Positions 21,401 to 29,883 of a stretch of DNA of 31,286 nucleotides are shown here, in pieces. Position 1 is the first letter of the stretch; every line of letters begins with the position of its first letter. The stretch is from Saccoglossus kowalevskii (taxonomy: Eukaryota > Hemichordata > Enteropneusta > Harrimaniidae): assembly GCF_000003605.2 (NCBI RefSeq), contig NW_003124907.1, positions 215,511 through 246,796 of the forward strand, read 5' to 3'. Made by a program: the position numbers and the translations under genes. The notes below the pieces were generated by a model, which ran no database searches, had not been told where the DNA came from, and worked only from the letters and a program-made list of their open reading frames with translations.

Positions 21401-24400
21401 GATCAGAGATGATACAACAGCAACTATGCAAAATATAATCTTCCTGGATTTTTGATCTAAACGCGTTTTTCTTTTAATTGATTACATCAAATATATATTT
21501 TGTCATAAATATATCTATTTCTGAAAATTCTTTTCGAATTTTTTTCAATTTAGATTTGTTTTTTTCATCCCCCCCTCCAGTTTGTTATGGTCACCCCCTT
21601 ATTTTATTGTGTATTGTACAGAATGTCCTCGGCGGATACTTGTGTCTTGTATATATATATTGCACTCAACAACTTCTAATTGCGATTTAACACAGCGATC
21701 CACGATTCTCGAATCTGTGACGTTGTTTGTTGTACTGTGACGTAGATACTATGAGGTGTTGCAATATTGGAAGTCATTGTGGGGTTCTCCCGGGTTGTGA
21801 AAAGGTCGTACGGGCGAACTCAAAATTGACAAAGGCACCGATGATCATAAAACTATCCGCGTCTAGACCGGAACCATAGGCACTGAAATCTTTAGTTTCA
21901 GGAAATAGTAATATCTTACTCGCTATTAAATTGAAGTTTGAATATGTCTGGTGCGTCAGTCTTAAACAAATCACATGTGCTTTCCATTTACAGGTTAACA
22001 CTGGGGATTTATTATTTCAGTTGATATGTTGAAATGTAAGTCGGCGTCGTACAGGTCCTACATCAAAACATTCTCCCATCTGCTTTACTTATAATCCAGG
22101 AGTGTTACATGGAATAACAGATTCCCATCCACTGGGAACATTTGTTTGCAATTGCCAGACTCGAAATTGGACGGAAAAAACAACAAGACGTACTGATGTG
22201 ACACAGACACAAATACCCCGTGTCCTAGCAACTGCAGTCGTGGGTTACCTTACATCAGTATAGGCAAATAATAGTACGCGTGACATGATCTGGAGATTTG
22301 CGCCGTTAACACATTGTCACGGAGGGTGACTTACTAGTAGTTGTTAGTCGTGCTATAGCTGTGAATGACAGACACGATATCATTGTAGTGACAGGCTAAA
22401 ACGATGTCGTGGTGATTGACTGGTACGATATCATAACGACTATTTGGCGTACGATGTCGTAGTACTTGGCTAAAACGATATAGTAGTGACTGCCCAATAG
22501 GAAATTGTAGTGAATATCGGTACGTTATCGCAGTGTCTGCTTAAATATGATATCGGACTGGCCGATACAATATCTTAGTGACCGGCTGAATATATATGGT
22601 GACTGCCCAGTACGAAATTGTAGTGAGGCGGCACGATATTGCAGTGATTGGCTGAAACGATATCTTAGTAACTGTCCTACACGATATTGCAATGATTGGC
22701 TAAAATGATATCGTAATGATTGGCTAATACAATATAACCGTAGTGATTGGCTGGAACGATATATTAGTGAATGGCCTACAAGATATTGCAATGATTGGCT
22801 GAAATGATATCGTAATGATTGGCTAATACGATATAACCGTAGTGATTGGCTGAAACGATATCTTAGTGATTGGCCAATACGATATGTCATTAGAGCCAGT
22901 GTTGTGTTAATAAAGTTCAAGTATGTGACACAGTTCCTAAATATTATTGACTCGCAGGTCTCGGCACTAAATTCTTGGAAAAAGCAGTGAACTGTCCTCT
23001 TCCGCGGTCGGGAAGGGGGCATGAGTAGCGTCTGTGTTGTGTCAGCTAATCAAGCGTACGTGTGATTCCACAGCTCACTGTTATTTACCCTCTATTCATG
23101 TAGGTCGTGCTCACCCACCCCTTTCACAGTATGCAGTATCAGTTCATTGTTGTGTGTAGGGTACGGCGACCAAGCGCGCCACGCCCGTCGGCATGGCAAC
23201 CACCACGATGTTGCCATTATATGGTGAAGATGTGTAACAATTAACAAAACCCGACGATTCCAGCGCGGCCAACCCGCATAATATATATGTTACGCATACG
23301 TATAAAATTATCAGTATGGGTTTCCCAATTATTTAACAACATTTAATTTGGGGTTTAAAATGAAAGACATTTCGTGGAATTACCTTGAAACTTTAATTAA
23401 TTATTTAAAATATTGTTAATAAATGCCCAGACATGTGTAACAACAATACCGCCGACAGCAATTTATTATATAGCTGATTGTGAACACGAACAACACCCCG
23501 GGTTCATTGTGTTAACAATACTGTTTAACGCTATTAGTCATTTGCGGCGTGTTTCAATACAAGTAAAACATCTGACACGCGCAGTACTAATTTATAACGC
23601 TAAATGTCGACAGGTTGGAGTGTATAGTTTTTTTTTACATTTAATTCTTTTCAATTGACGTCAAGTCGTTTCATATTAAAACTACGGATATGTCACGAAC
23701 TCTGTATTTTAACGCCGTCAATACTATTGAGTTAAGTAGTAAACTGGCCAATCGTTTTGTTTCATTTATAAATCGTTCAGCCCACCATGGCATCGCGCCA
23801 CCTAGCGGATGTACATCAATTTCGCCTGGCAGTAGATTCGTTTTATTAGAACCGAACGCAGTCGCTTTGAGGCATGGCCATGAAATGTGACAATGATATC
23901 CCAGCGAATATTCAGTAAAAACTATTTCCACCATATTGTCTGGGTAATGAGTAAGAGCATTTTACACATACAGGCTATCCATTTCACATACCAATTGATA
24001 TTATGTGTGACTCAGTTTAGGATGCAATAACCGAAATATTCCGATATTAAAAAAAAACTAATAGCCATCGAAAAAAAGCTAAATCTGCAGCGAAGGAAAT
24101 AAAAACGGGCTTCTATAGTTTCAGAATGACTGATTTTAAATAGCAAAGCAGCCATCTACATCGCCGGGCCAAAGGTCGCCACATCACAAAAGAATGAGAT
24201 GTTGATGAAGGAGTACTCGGTGCTCGGAGTACGTTGAACTGGGAAATTCATGAATGGAGAGACATCGTGAATTGCTGGCGTTATTAATTAACATAAAGAC
24301 GGGTTGAATCACGACAGACGCGAACAATGCATTGTTGCTATATTCGTGAGATGAGTGATTACGTCATCGTACTGAATATCCAAATTGATGGCGGAGGATT

Positions 24401-27400
24401 TATTTATTTAAGATCGAGGGAGCTCGGTCGACCAGTGTTTGTGTACACAGAATACCTAGTTTCAGCATCAGACAATACGTACCCCGAATACCATTACAAA
24501 TATGTCAATTTTCATGTTTTATACTTCTCGGATCTCCCATTGTCGATTCCATACAAATCGCCAATAATAGGGAAATTGAATTATCCGGCTAATAGAACAA
24601 AGAGACGTCTGCACTCGATTTGTTCTATCTGTATTGTTGGTATGCAAATACCAGGTTATAGCAGGGGCCATGGTTAGGGAGGGGGTATTGACGAGGGTGA
24701 GGAGTAATAACGAAGCCAACACCGCCGGAATAAAATGATCGTTGTTCGCGATATTATCAGATACACCAATCGCGCATAGTTGCATTTATCCACGTGTCAT
24801 TTATTGTGTACACGTAAAATAACACAATTCGAAACGACGTTTTTCCTCGTACCAGAGGCGTCAAAATATTGCGTGTGAATTAAAAAACAGTTCGTCCCTG
24901 GTTCAGTGTTAGTTGTGCATCTTACCGTGTAGTATGCACTCACAACGCACGCTAAGGCCTTTCAAACACTGGTGAACTTGATAGCAAGCCCCTGTGATTG
25001 GTGGCATATTCTGCCTAAAACGGTTGATTGAACTAATCCAGCTTTGTTTATATAGCGAATACAAAATGCTCTTATAGAAATAGTTTTCTTAATGAGTTTT
25101 TTTTTTTGGCTATGTATTACTTCCCAGGCCACTATACGCTGGAAATGGAATGCTATGGGGGATTAGATACGGGCGGTTTGGTTCGTAATATTGCTGTTAT
25201 GGAATATTGGGGGCGAGGGAATATAAATATTAACGATGGATTTGTATAGAAATTGTTATTTCATAATAACACGTTACTTACCTTATAGCAGCTAGGACAT
25301 CGATAATGCGAAGACCTGCAAGAGAACACACAGAATTATGTAAGTGCACACCACAGTACTCACAGCGGATGACGTAACAACGTGTAAAGATGCCATCTTT
25401 TTTTGGTTACACCGTTACTGAATTAAATCATCATAATGATGTGTTCGTTTCGTTCATAGACACTTACATAACGTTTTAATCTACCAGATCCACCTAAGCC
25501 CCCAGCGATGTCAGATGCCGAGGATGATTCTGAACAGAAGCCTCCGAATCGATTGAAAGGAATTCAGCGACGATGTCAACAATAATAGCCACGCTGCTAA
25601 CGGAGATACTTACACGGAATACGAGAACGTTCGGAGTGACTCGACGCCTTGTTGGGGGTCGAATCTTTGTTAACAGGGATGTGCAAAGAATGTTCGGCAT
25701 GAAACGGACACGATATAGACATCACTAGAGATGAAAACTGTCAAGTAAACCCTGGTTGATTTCACCACAGCTGGGTTTCCCATGCACTGCCTATTTCATC
25801 CTTAATATCGGCGTGTAGCCATCGATCAAACCGACACACCCCAGAGGCCCTTACACACGAAAACCACAGTCTGCCTCTGTGTAATAGCGTGTCCAATTAA
25901 CTCATAATTCGACACGAAGATTCATTGTTTTGCGATTTGTTTCCGTTTTGCATATTTGCGATCGACGGCTGTTCAATTAAAAAAGGTATGTGACTAACCA
26001 CAAGTACTTATGATTTATTTTACATTAATAAGATTTAAAAGCCTGTCCCTCTCATTGTTGGAAATTAGAAGCATAGAAAATTCGTTCATCGGAATGAAAA
26101 TAGAACTATGTTTCAACAGTGAGTCATCACATTTCATCGTTGCTCACAGACATGTGTTCAAAATATTTTCAATACACTTTGAAAATGAAATCTCGAAACT
26201 CGACGGAGGTCACAGTGGTGGCAGTGTATTTCGACACACTTGACTTGCAAGCAGCTATGCAACGTGCTTCGCGGAGAAATAACAATCCTCACACAACAGC
26301 GAAACATACAATAGCCGAATCAATATTTTTAATGCAGCAATGTTCTGTATTTGACCTTTGACCCGCGAAGCCCTGTAACGAAATTCCGACTTTCTCGGCG
26401 AAGGGTGATTAGGGTTCGGCCCTATTCTGTTGTCGACACAACAAGCAGTGCACAGACTCTTTTACTCACTATGTTTTCTGTCAAAACTAATGTTTTGTCA
26501 GCGTCTGTCACGAATTTCCCGCCAATGCGTTAGCAGCAGACGACACCCACGAGTGACATTAGAATCACTGCGAAGCCTTTAGTGTGCAAGCTTACTGCTT
26601 ATCTGCGTAAACTGCATGTTGGTAAATAACCCAGGCGGACACAGGAAGTCCACGTATCCTATAGTTTGCATTAAAGAGGCCGTATATCTCACTATTTGGT
26701 TGTTTTAGCAGATTAAGAGGTTGAGCATATGAGCTACTACCCCAGGCGCTGGAGGTTGTAATGTTCCGCTCGCCCGGTAGATGATGCTATACATAATGTT
26801 GTTTGAGTAGCATTATCCTACCGGGTGAGCGGAACATTATCACCTATAGCGCCTGGGGTAATGAGCTACCAACGAAAAATATATGCGACGAAAATGCACA
26901 CATTTGTACCCCCCCCCCCACACACACACACACACCGGCCGACAAGCCAAATTAACATATTTGACCACAAACATTTGATGAACAAATGAAAACGCGAGTT
27001 TTCAACTACCCGTGTATAAGTGAATCCAGACGCATGCGCAGTTTAGAGTTTTTCGGTATTATCAGTATATAACACATACTGCTATTTTAGTGCCTGTATG
27101 GTCAATACTATAATAATTTTAGCAGGATGAAATATAGAATAAAAATTATAGAAACATAGTCAAAAATATTCTAAGCTATCTTCATTGCATCTTTTAAATG
27201 TTTAATCCAATTTAAATTCCTCAGTGTTCCGTTGTGTCATAGGTCTACCAGTGAGGCCACTTGCACTCTATATTGACACGTAGTTGTTTTGTTAACCTGT
27301 CTCTGTCAGCCAAGTGGTCAATTAAGTTTCATAGTGGCCCGGTCTACGGCTGAGTGATAGTTAAGAACTCTCCCATACGAGTTCACTCTCAACCATTTCA

Positions 27401-29162
27401 ATGAAATGTATATCACTTTTCAAGTACTCTCTTTCACTTTTACAATTGACATTTTTTTAACAACATAACTTATGTAAGTGTTGGTAAAGCTTTAAAATTT
27501 ATGAAGCGTCCAGTGCGACTAATTTTCCAGTGGAATGCAACCGAAACAGTCGATTCCATCTATTGCAGCTGCAGTCAATACCGTGTCTGTATTGTAAAAG
27601 CTGTGTTGAACAGGTCGTTGGAAAATTGTTGCTTTGAAGCGTCTGGGGGCAAAGGTCACCAAACAAACTTAGAGACTTGAACACGGTTACAAAACTATGG
27701 GTGATTTGTCTCGAAGTGCTTGCTTAGCAACGACGTGATCTGATTTTGAGAAACGATACGTGACGGTGATACTTATTCAACCGTTCTAAACTTATAGTTC
27801 TTCAATTTATTTTGTTCGCAATATCAGTCCTATTTTAGGGGGTATACTAGTATGGTACCCATTTGTTTCAATATCCTAGATCCAAAAAGGCCGCCGTGAA
27901 TGCGAGTTAATGGTACGCGACAACTTGTGATATTCGTTCATCAAATACTATCTACGGGGAACTAGAGAATGGAAACAAAGCAGCTGCATTTTGTGTGGGA
28001 CGATCCGGATATAGGGCTGGGATACCCCCGGTAATTGTCTTTGGGAAGCAGGAAATGTCTTAGTCATTCGCTCATTTACAGCGCCATCTGCCGACAGACG
28101 AAAGTTCCAAAGTATTACAAAGATTAAATAATTAATTAAAACAGTTAGGCTCGTTTCAAATCGCACTTGTAGTGATAGTTGCATGTGGGAGGTAGGAATG
28201 GAGGGAGGAGGGTGAAATCGTGTATCAATAGCATGCTATACAGTTACTTTATGTCGAATGACGTCATAGGTCATGACCTCGTACTGCAATGATAGTGCCC
28301 GAACTACTAATGCATTAGATTATGCAGCGATCAAACCCATTCAAATTGGCATGCGATTCAGGAACGATAGTCTCGGAAGTGAATCGTTCACCGACTCGAA
28401 CCTTCTTTCCTTTAAATTGGCCAGAACAAAACTTGTTTCTGTCATTGGCATGGGAGCCGAGATCTCAAGTGGTCAGTCCTAATTTAGGGTCACGTGGATG
28501 AGAAGATATGTAATATGTGGGTGTTTCGGACGGGTTAATTTTGAGAAAAGTTATATTTTCAGATAGCAGTATCGTGTGGATAATTGTGTTTGCATGTTAT
28601 GTGGGCGTAATAGTTCGGCTGGTGTAGCTTTGAGAAATCGGCTACCTTTACTAGTATGGTTGGTTCCTCACTTCAAACTAACCAACTAACTAAGAATTTC
28701 ACAGCCACATTACAACACATACAGTGTTACCTAAGGGAGTAATCCCACGAGTGGTATTTCCTTTAAAAAATAGTCCTAACTCGTGGTCCGATGGGGTGGC
28801 CATATTAGGAGTAAACTCCCGGACACACCTACTTGTGAAATAAACACTGTTCAACTGTCGACCGGATGTGGTGTCAACAAAACGGCAGTCTCCAAACGCT
28901 ATAGCAGCAATCAACGATAAAGCAGGTCAGGCAAAGGTCTCAAAACGTTAAATCCAGTGTATATTTAAAAAAAAAAACAAAGTTAACGACAAATATTCTT
29001 ACCGATAAATTCATTTCTAAGTCGTGTCCTGTCTTCTAGTTTCTCTGTGGAAAGCAATATGCTGTTGACGAAAGCTAACAAAGCCGTCTTGTAGTCTACA
29101 ATACCCGCCTTCTTGAGTTCTTCAACTACGAAACTGAATCTGTACCGCTGTCCTTTCGAGGT
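4058..29162 (-). CDS. INF2: INF2-like inverted formin, 14 exons, 5' end outside window
   Basis: This is an actin-nucleating formin with partial DID, FH1, FH2, WH2/DAD and a very long tail. The coding join is 29003-29162, 25282-25315, 20911-21058, 19340-20158, 18844-18987, 14533-14594, 14068-14170, 13820-13905, 13178-13278, 12969-13039, 11906-12013, 11552-11743, 10729-10893 and 4058-9421, all minus. Every junction is GT-AG and phases agree, giving 2518 residues. Visible marks are the DID motif RLRNEFIG, polyproline FH1 (residues 269-334), FH2 from about 356 with [18 protein letters not shown] and GNFIN, and the WH2/DAD helix [11 protein letters not shown] (residues 782-792). The DID plus a WH2-type DAD separates INF2 from FHDC1, which lacks a DID. 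The family nucleates and elongates filaments and, through the WH2, also severs them. Human INF2 is about 1250 residues in total; here the tail after the WH2 is about 1700 alone. The start codon and early DID lie beyond the window. The assignment to INF2 rather than another DID formin is strong; the exact ortholog name is inferred. Confidence 0.94.
4280..4291 (-). other. SxIP motif 3 (SKIP)
   Basis: SKIP at residues 2442-2445 reads [13 protein letters not shown], close to the classical SxIP consensus with a following TP. It lies 77 residues from the C-terminus, in a Ser/Thr/Arg-rich disordered segment. Confidence 0.55.
4628..4639 (-). other. SxIP-type motif 2 (SSIP)
   Basis: SSIP at residues 2326-2329 is followed by VKSPTKQSR, a basic Ser/Pro flank of the kind favoured by EB-binding motifs. 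Confidence 0.5.
5144..5155 (-). other. SxIP-type motif 1 (TSIP)
   Basis: The codons ACC AGC ATC CCA encode TSIP at residues 2154-2157, followed by ASRP, inside a basic Ser/Pro-rich stretch. The S/T-x-I-P core in such a context is the known EB1-binding motif of microtubule plus-end trackers. Confidence 0.5.
5600..5830 (-). repeat. GSIRGRP-type repeats in basic Ser/Pro tail
   Basis: GSIRGRP occurs twice, at 5687-5707 and 5624-5644, exactly 21 codons apart. Weaker relatives ([17 protein letters not shown]) lie just upstream in the protein. The region is highly basic and Pro/Ser-rich, the composition typical of microtubule-lattice-binding segments. Function is inferred from composition only. Confidence 0.55.
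8009..8773 (-). repeat. Five-copy RxRSxxxxxEVDxxL-type protein motif in the tail
   Basis: Five degenerate copies lie at 8720-8773 ([18 protein letters not shown]), 8654-8707 ([18 protein letters not shown]), 8468-8521 ([18 protein letters not shown]), 8360-8419 ([20 protein letters not shown]) and 8009-8062 ([18 protein letters not shown]). Shared features are a basic cluster, a Ser, four to six residues, E/D-V/I-D/E, then a hydrophobic residue about three further on. I know no named domain for it. A single similar stretch (RRSSWYVDASDVL) is in my recollection of the human INF2 tail. The basic-Ser part could be a kinase or 14-3-3 site; that is a guess. Confidence 0.6.
9227..9280 (-). other. 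INF2: WH2/DAD motif
   Basis: Residues 779-796 read [18 protein letters not shown]. They fit both the formin DAD pattern (V/M-D-x-L-L-x-x-I/L-x-x-G) and the WH2 actin-binding pattern. Human INF2 has VIDALLADIRKGFQLRK at this place. In INF2 the motif binds monomeric actin, helps sever filaments, and contacts the DID for autoinhibition. All key hydrophobic residues and the Gly are kept. Confidence 0.9.
9792..10492. repeat. Inverted repeat pair in intron 13
   Basis: The arm at 9792-9823 (ending AAGTGCGCCCTCTAC) pairs with the arm at 10461-10492 (starting GTAGAGGGCGCACTT), about 30 bp with one gap. A short AGTGTACAC lies outside both arms. It may be the ends of a 0.7-0.76 kb non-coding transposon; I see no transposase frame between. 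Confidence 0.5.
9858..9900. mobile_element. Family B element, isolated right end
   Basis: The 43 bp here (CTCAATTCCCCCGCTTGCGC through CCCGCTTTAA) match 17072-17114 at the same length with about seven differences, including the inverted-repeat end and terminal TTAA. I could not find its left partner in this intron, so it looks truncated. Confidence 0.6.
10729..10893 (-). CDS. INF2: INF2-like exon 13: end of FH2
   Basis: The 165-bp exon is phase 0 at both ends and encodes residues 677-731. It includes [20 protein letters not shown] and [13 protein letters not shown]. Human INF2 has a comparable ELADYLCEDAQQLSLEDTF and FRDLFLRALKEN. This is the last conserved FH2 helix pair. The acceptor is TTAG and the donor GTGAGT. 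Confidence 0.93.
10894..11551 (-). other. Intron 12 (658 bp)
   Basis: It holds the degenerate MITE at 11051-11176 and otherwise A+T-rich sequence. No coding signal seen. Confidence 0.85.
11051..11176 (+). mobile_element. Degenerate MITE, copy 2
   Basis: The core shares CACGTGTTCGAATTCCATGT, TTTTACACGGGTTGTATACG and a CATCGAACG stretch with the other copies and has the same orientation. The inverted ends have decayed (CTACGGTCGTC against GCAACAACTGTAG). It lies in the intron between exons 12 and 13. Boundaries are approximate. Confidence 0.6.
11552..11743 (-). CDS. INF2: INF2-like exon 12: FH2 C-terminal coiled segment
   Basis: The 192-bp exon is phase 0 at both ends. It begins [20 protein letters not shown] and continues through a long charged helix with heptad-like leucines and valines to TQLQEFLE. 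The CACAG acceptor at 11744-11746 is chosen because an alternative CAG seven bases later would break the frame. The donor is GTAATT. The segment matches the helix after the FH2 core that leads to the post domain. Confidence 0.92.
11906..12013 (-). CDS. INF2: INF2-like exon 11: FH2 GFKI/LLKL segment
   Basis: The 108-bp exon is phase 0 at both ends. It starts [20 protein letters not shown] and ends MNFMHYVVM. It follows GNFINS directly, as the post-GNxxN loop and helix do in other FH2 domains. The Lys in LLKL is in the position of the conserved actin-contact Lys of mDia1 and INF2. The acceptor is TTAG and the donor GTAAGT. Confidence 0.94.
12014..12968 (-). other. Intron 10 (955 bp)
   Basis: Bounded by GTAAGT and TTATTAG. 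Short chance reading frames only; I recognise no repeat family. Confidence 0.85.
12969..13039 (-). CDS. INF2: INF2-like exon 10: FH2 GN-x-x-N motif
   Basis: The 71-bp exon completes a Glu codon and ends in phase 0. It reads [19 protein letters not shown] and then NFINS. The GNFIN sequence is the near-universal formin GNxxN signature. The acceptor is TTCAG and the donor GTAAGT. Confidence 0.94.
13178..13278 (-). CDS. INF2: INF2-like exon 9: FH2
   Basis: The 101-bp exon completes a Ser codon and leaves one base over. It reads [20 protein letters not shown], then [14 protein letters not shown]. Human INF2 has CYQLRIECMLLCE at the same place. The acceptor is TGTAG and the donor GTGAGA. Confidence 0.94.
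13279..13819 (-). other. Intron 8 (541 bp)
   Basis: A+T-rich with nothing recognisable. It joins exon 8 (+2) to exon 9 through a split Ser codon. Confidence 0.85.
13820..13905 (-). CDS. INF2: INF2-like exon 8: FH2
   Basis: The 86-bp exon is phase 0 in and +2 out. It reads [20 protein letters not shown] and then LKMLVDIS. The pattern of a helix, a short acidic turn, and a L-G/A-A-E-KF helix is standard in FH2 after the LLP-E motif. The acceptor is ATTAG and the donor GTTAGT. Confidence 0.93.
14068..14170 (-). CDS. INF2: INF2-like exon 7: FH2
   Basis: The 103-bp exon completes a Ser codon and ends in phase 0. It reads [19 protein letters not shown], then [16 protein letters not shown]. Human INF2 has the matching CSNEEVAAMI and LKQLLKLLPEKHE. 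The acceptor is AATAG and the donor GTGAGC. Confidence 0.94.
14171..14532 (-). other. Intron 6 (362 bp)
   Basis: Nothing recognisable. It splits a Ser codon between exons 6 and 7. Confidence 0.85.
14533..14594 (-). CDS. INF2: INF2-like exon 6: FH2 actin-contact helix
   Basis: The 62-bp exon is phase 0 in and +2 out. It encodes residues 436-455, [20 protein letters not shown], the most conserved FH2 signature. The Ile in NIF matches the residue whose loss abolishes actin assembly in mDia1 and INF2. The acceptor is CACAG and the donor GTAAGC. Confidence 0.95.
14595..18843 (-). other. Intron 5 (4.2 kb)
   Basis: The largest intron in the window. It interrupts FH2 between the lasso linker and the [11 protein letters not shown] helix. 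It holds the family B inverted-repeat element at 16950-17114. I searched for a missing FH2 exon because of the size, but the flanking exons join cleanly in phase and by homology. The rest is A+T-rich without recognisable features. Confidence 0.8.
16950..17114. mobile_element. 165-bp inverted-repeat element, family B
   Basis: The left end TTGAAAGTGGGGGAGTCGTC, continuing ACTTGCGCATGCG, pairs with the right end CGCGTGCGCAGGTGACGACT, continuing CACCTGCTTTAA, over about 32 bp with one gap and a few mismatches. The right boundary is TTAA and the left is TTGA. There is no coding capacity. It sits in the 4.2 kb intron between exons 5 and 6. Confidence 0.75.
18844..18987 (-). CDS. INF2: INF2-like exon 5: FH2 lasso/linker
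   Basis: The 144-bp exon is phase 0 at both ends and encodes residues 388-435. It reads [18 protein letters not shown] and ends in a lysine-rich stretch ([10 protein letters not shown]). The hydrophobic helix before FCQ corresponds to the FH2 segment that precedes the conserved LLD-KRS motif in all formins. The basic stretch matches the variable FH2 linker. The acceptor is TTTAG and the donor GTATGT. Confidence 0.9.
19037..19169 (+). mobile_element. TTAA-bounded MITE, copy 3 (tandem pair, first unit)
   Basis: The unit starts TTAAAGCGCGGTGGTCGTCG and ends CTGCCCTTTAA, where its last TTAA is shared with the next unit. The core has ATACGTCGCTATGAG and CATATCGAACAGGACG. It lies in the 352-bp intron between exons 4 and 5. 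Confidence 0.78.
19166..19293 (+). mobile_element. TTAA-bounded MITE, copy 4 (tandem pair, second unit)
   Basis: The unit begins at the shared TTAA, runs through GTGTTCGAATTTC and GAGTCCCATATCGAACAGG, and ends GCGACGACCACCGCACTTTAA. Its outer end is an almost perfect inverted repeat of the far outer end of the first unit (22 of 23 positions), better than either unit's own pair. Confidence 0.78.
19340..20158 (-). CDS. INF2: INF2-like exon 4: DID C-terminal helices, linker, FH1, start of FH2
   Basis: The 819-bp exon is in phase 0 at both ends and encodes residues 115-387. It opens [20 protein letters not shown], the last DID/dimerisation helices. A polar linker follows with a cysteine cluster (NCSCAC), then FH1 with several runs of 5-13 prolines separated by Gly, Met and Phe. 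FH2 starts at [15 protein letters not shown] and the exon ends NIWANVSQ. The two Trp residues and the KLP motif are typical of the FH2 lasso region. The acceptor is CTAG and the donor GTAAGA. Confidence 0.95.
19499..19696 (-). other. INF2: FH1 profilin-binding polyproline region
   Basis: The coding strand has about five proline runs (the longest 13) broken by Gly, PMPG and FMG. FH1 recruits profilin-actin to feed elongation by the adjoining FH2. The DNA is a near-pure GGC/GGT/GGA repeat on the plus strand, which makes it prone to length change and to assembly error. Confidence 0.93.
20159..20910 (-). other. Intron 3 (752 bp)
   Basis: Contains a short C run near 20708 and no other recognisable feature. 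Confidence 0.85.
20911..21058 (-). CDS. INF2: INF2-like exon 3: DID end, acidic helices
   Basis: The 148-bp exon completes an Arg codon and ends in phase 0. It encodes residues 66-114 plus the end of the split Arg codon. The sequence includes [20 protein letters not shown] and then [17 protein letters not shown]. This aligns with human INF2, where an acidic helix with IQLEAFEEAK is followed by GVDMSSHQEVFASLF. The acceptor is TTCAG and the donor GTAAAT. Confidence 0.93.
22045..22065 (+). mobile_element. Short MITE fragment
   Basis: GTCGTACAGGTCCTACATC resembles the core stretch CGTCGCTACAGGTCCTACAT of the copy at 11051. Only about 20 bp remain, so this may be chance. Confidence 0.3.
22373..22893. 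repeat. Minisatellite with 23-24-bp unit and 99-bp higher-order period
   Basis: The basic unit is like TGATTGGCTGAAACGATATC plus a few bases, repeated about twenty times with decay toward the low-coordinate end. A 99-bp group of four units is repeated nearly intact (GATATTGCAATGATTGGCT at 22683 and again at 22782). A 165-codon minus-strand open frame with a SQSLRY-type repeat runs through it; this comes from the unit and is unlikely to be a gene. Confidence 0.82.
25282..25315 (-). CDS. INF2: INF2-like exon 2: 34-bp DID mini-exon
   Basis: This very short exon completes the Gly codon begun by exon 1 and reads [11 protein letters not shown], followed by the first two bases of an Arg codon. It follows directly on NEFI, as GLQLLDVLARL does in human INF2. 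The acceptor is TTGCAG and the donor GTAAGT. It is too short for ordinary ORF searches and was found by phase and homology. Large introns of 3.7 and 4.2 kb flank it. Confidence 0.92.
26738..26860. mobile_element. Foldback (hairpin) element with ~54-bp arms
   Basis: The left arm at 26738-26792 starts TACCCCAGGCGCTGGAGG and holds AATGTTCCGCTCGCCCGGTA. The right arm at 26807-26860 is its reverse complement with about eight differences and ends GCGCCTGGGGTA. Only about 14 bp separate the arms. The DNA or its transcript can fold into one long hairpin. It lies in the intron between exons 1 and 2. Confidence 0.82.
26909..26936. repeat. Poly-C / CA microsatellite
   Basis: A run of about eleven C is followed by an ACAC run of about sixteen bases. 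It is a simple sequence just downstream of the foldback element. Confidence 0.9.
29003..29162 (-). CDS. INF2: INF2-like exon 1 of window: DID armadillo segment
   Basis: The exon is 160 bp, phase 0 in and +1 out. It encodes residues 1-53 of the visible protein and starts [11 protein letters not shown]. It contains [16 protein letters not shown] and ends RLRNEFI followed by one base of a Gly codon. This is the highly conserved late DID segment of mDia/INF2 formins, where human INF2 has a closely similar LRNEFIGLQL. The acceptor is TACAG at 29163-29164 and the donor is GTAAGA. Reading upstream past the acceptor soon loses homology, so a further exon must precede it outside the window. Confidence 0.93.
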
Positions 29163-29883
29163 CTGTACCAAAATAAAAACAACAAATCAAAAAAAAATTG
29201 TTTCCAGAAGTACTAATTATATATCGTCACTGGGCAATGCCGGGTTCATATACAATAACTTGTTGGAACGTAGTAGCGATTGACCACAATCTTCGCCGGA
29301 AGGTGTAGGTGTACGATAAGATGCCAATTTCGTTTTTGACCAATCGAATACCAGGAGCCGTCTCCTGCGTTGACGCAGTGGCGCGAAAAACCAGAGATTG
29401 TGTTTACAAACACAACATAGCACAATCTACAACCTAGTTACGAATTTCTCACCGTGTTGATTAAATATTAATTCACCAAACCAGATGACCAAACTTTGTG
29501 TTTACGTATTCAAACATGTTGGACCCTTCCGACCGACTCACGCGTGTGTAATCGGTTTGGATAGAGACCATTAGATATGCATATGAAGTGCTATCCCTGG
29601 AATCAGTTAGCAGTTTCGGAATTAATGTATGGAATAAATAAAAAAGATTTTAAAAAAATGATGTTAGTTAGATTTAATACCAAACTATGTGACCTTGATT
29701 TGTTGCTCAATGAATCCAGAAAACTGCGTACATAACGTCGTAATTATTATGGTGAACAAAAATGTTAATAATTAACTAATTTCCTTTCAAGCTGAAGCTA
29801 CAGTTATATTATTATAATTTATTCAGTTCTTATTGTAGTTCACTTTGTATGTGGAGCGGAGATCTGTAATGCAACAACGCGCA

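Larger units (their letters stand above)
21059..25281 (-). other. Intron 2 (4.2 kb)
   Basis: Holds the 99-bp-period minisatellite (22373-22893), a short G run near 21353 and a possible MITE fragment (22045-22065). Reading frames around 23413-23934 on both strands are under 90 codons, overlap each other and match nothing I know. Confidence 0.8.
25316..29002 (-). other. Intron 1 of window (3.7 kb)
   Basis: Holds the foldback element (26738-26860) and the poly-C/CA microsatellite. No further DID exon is needed, since exons 1 and 2 share a split Gly codon within the conserved NEFIG motif. Confidence 0.85.

Noticed and set aside
22373-22893. CRISPR-like array
   Set aside because: Units are contiguous and degenerate, without unique spacers, and the gene structure is eukaryotic.
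22525-23022. 165-codon frame with SQSLRY-type repeats as a repeat protein
   Set aside because: The peptide repeat is created by the minisatellite unit, shifts with unit-length changes, and has no supporting splice or homology context.
23671-23934. 87-codon minus frame and the overlapping 66-codon plus frame
   Set aside because: Both strands are open over the same stretch, there is no recognisable homology, and the frames lie within intron 2.
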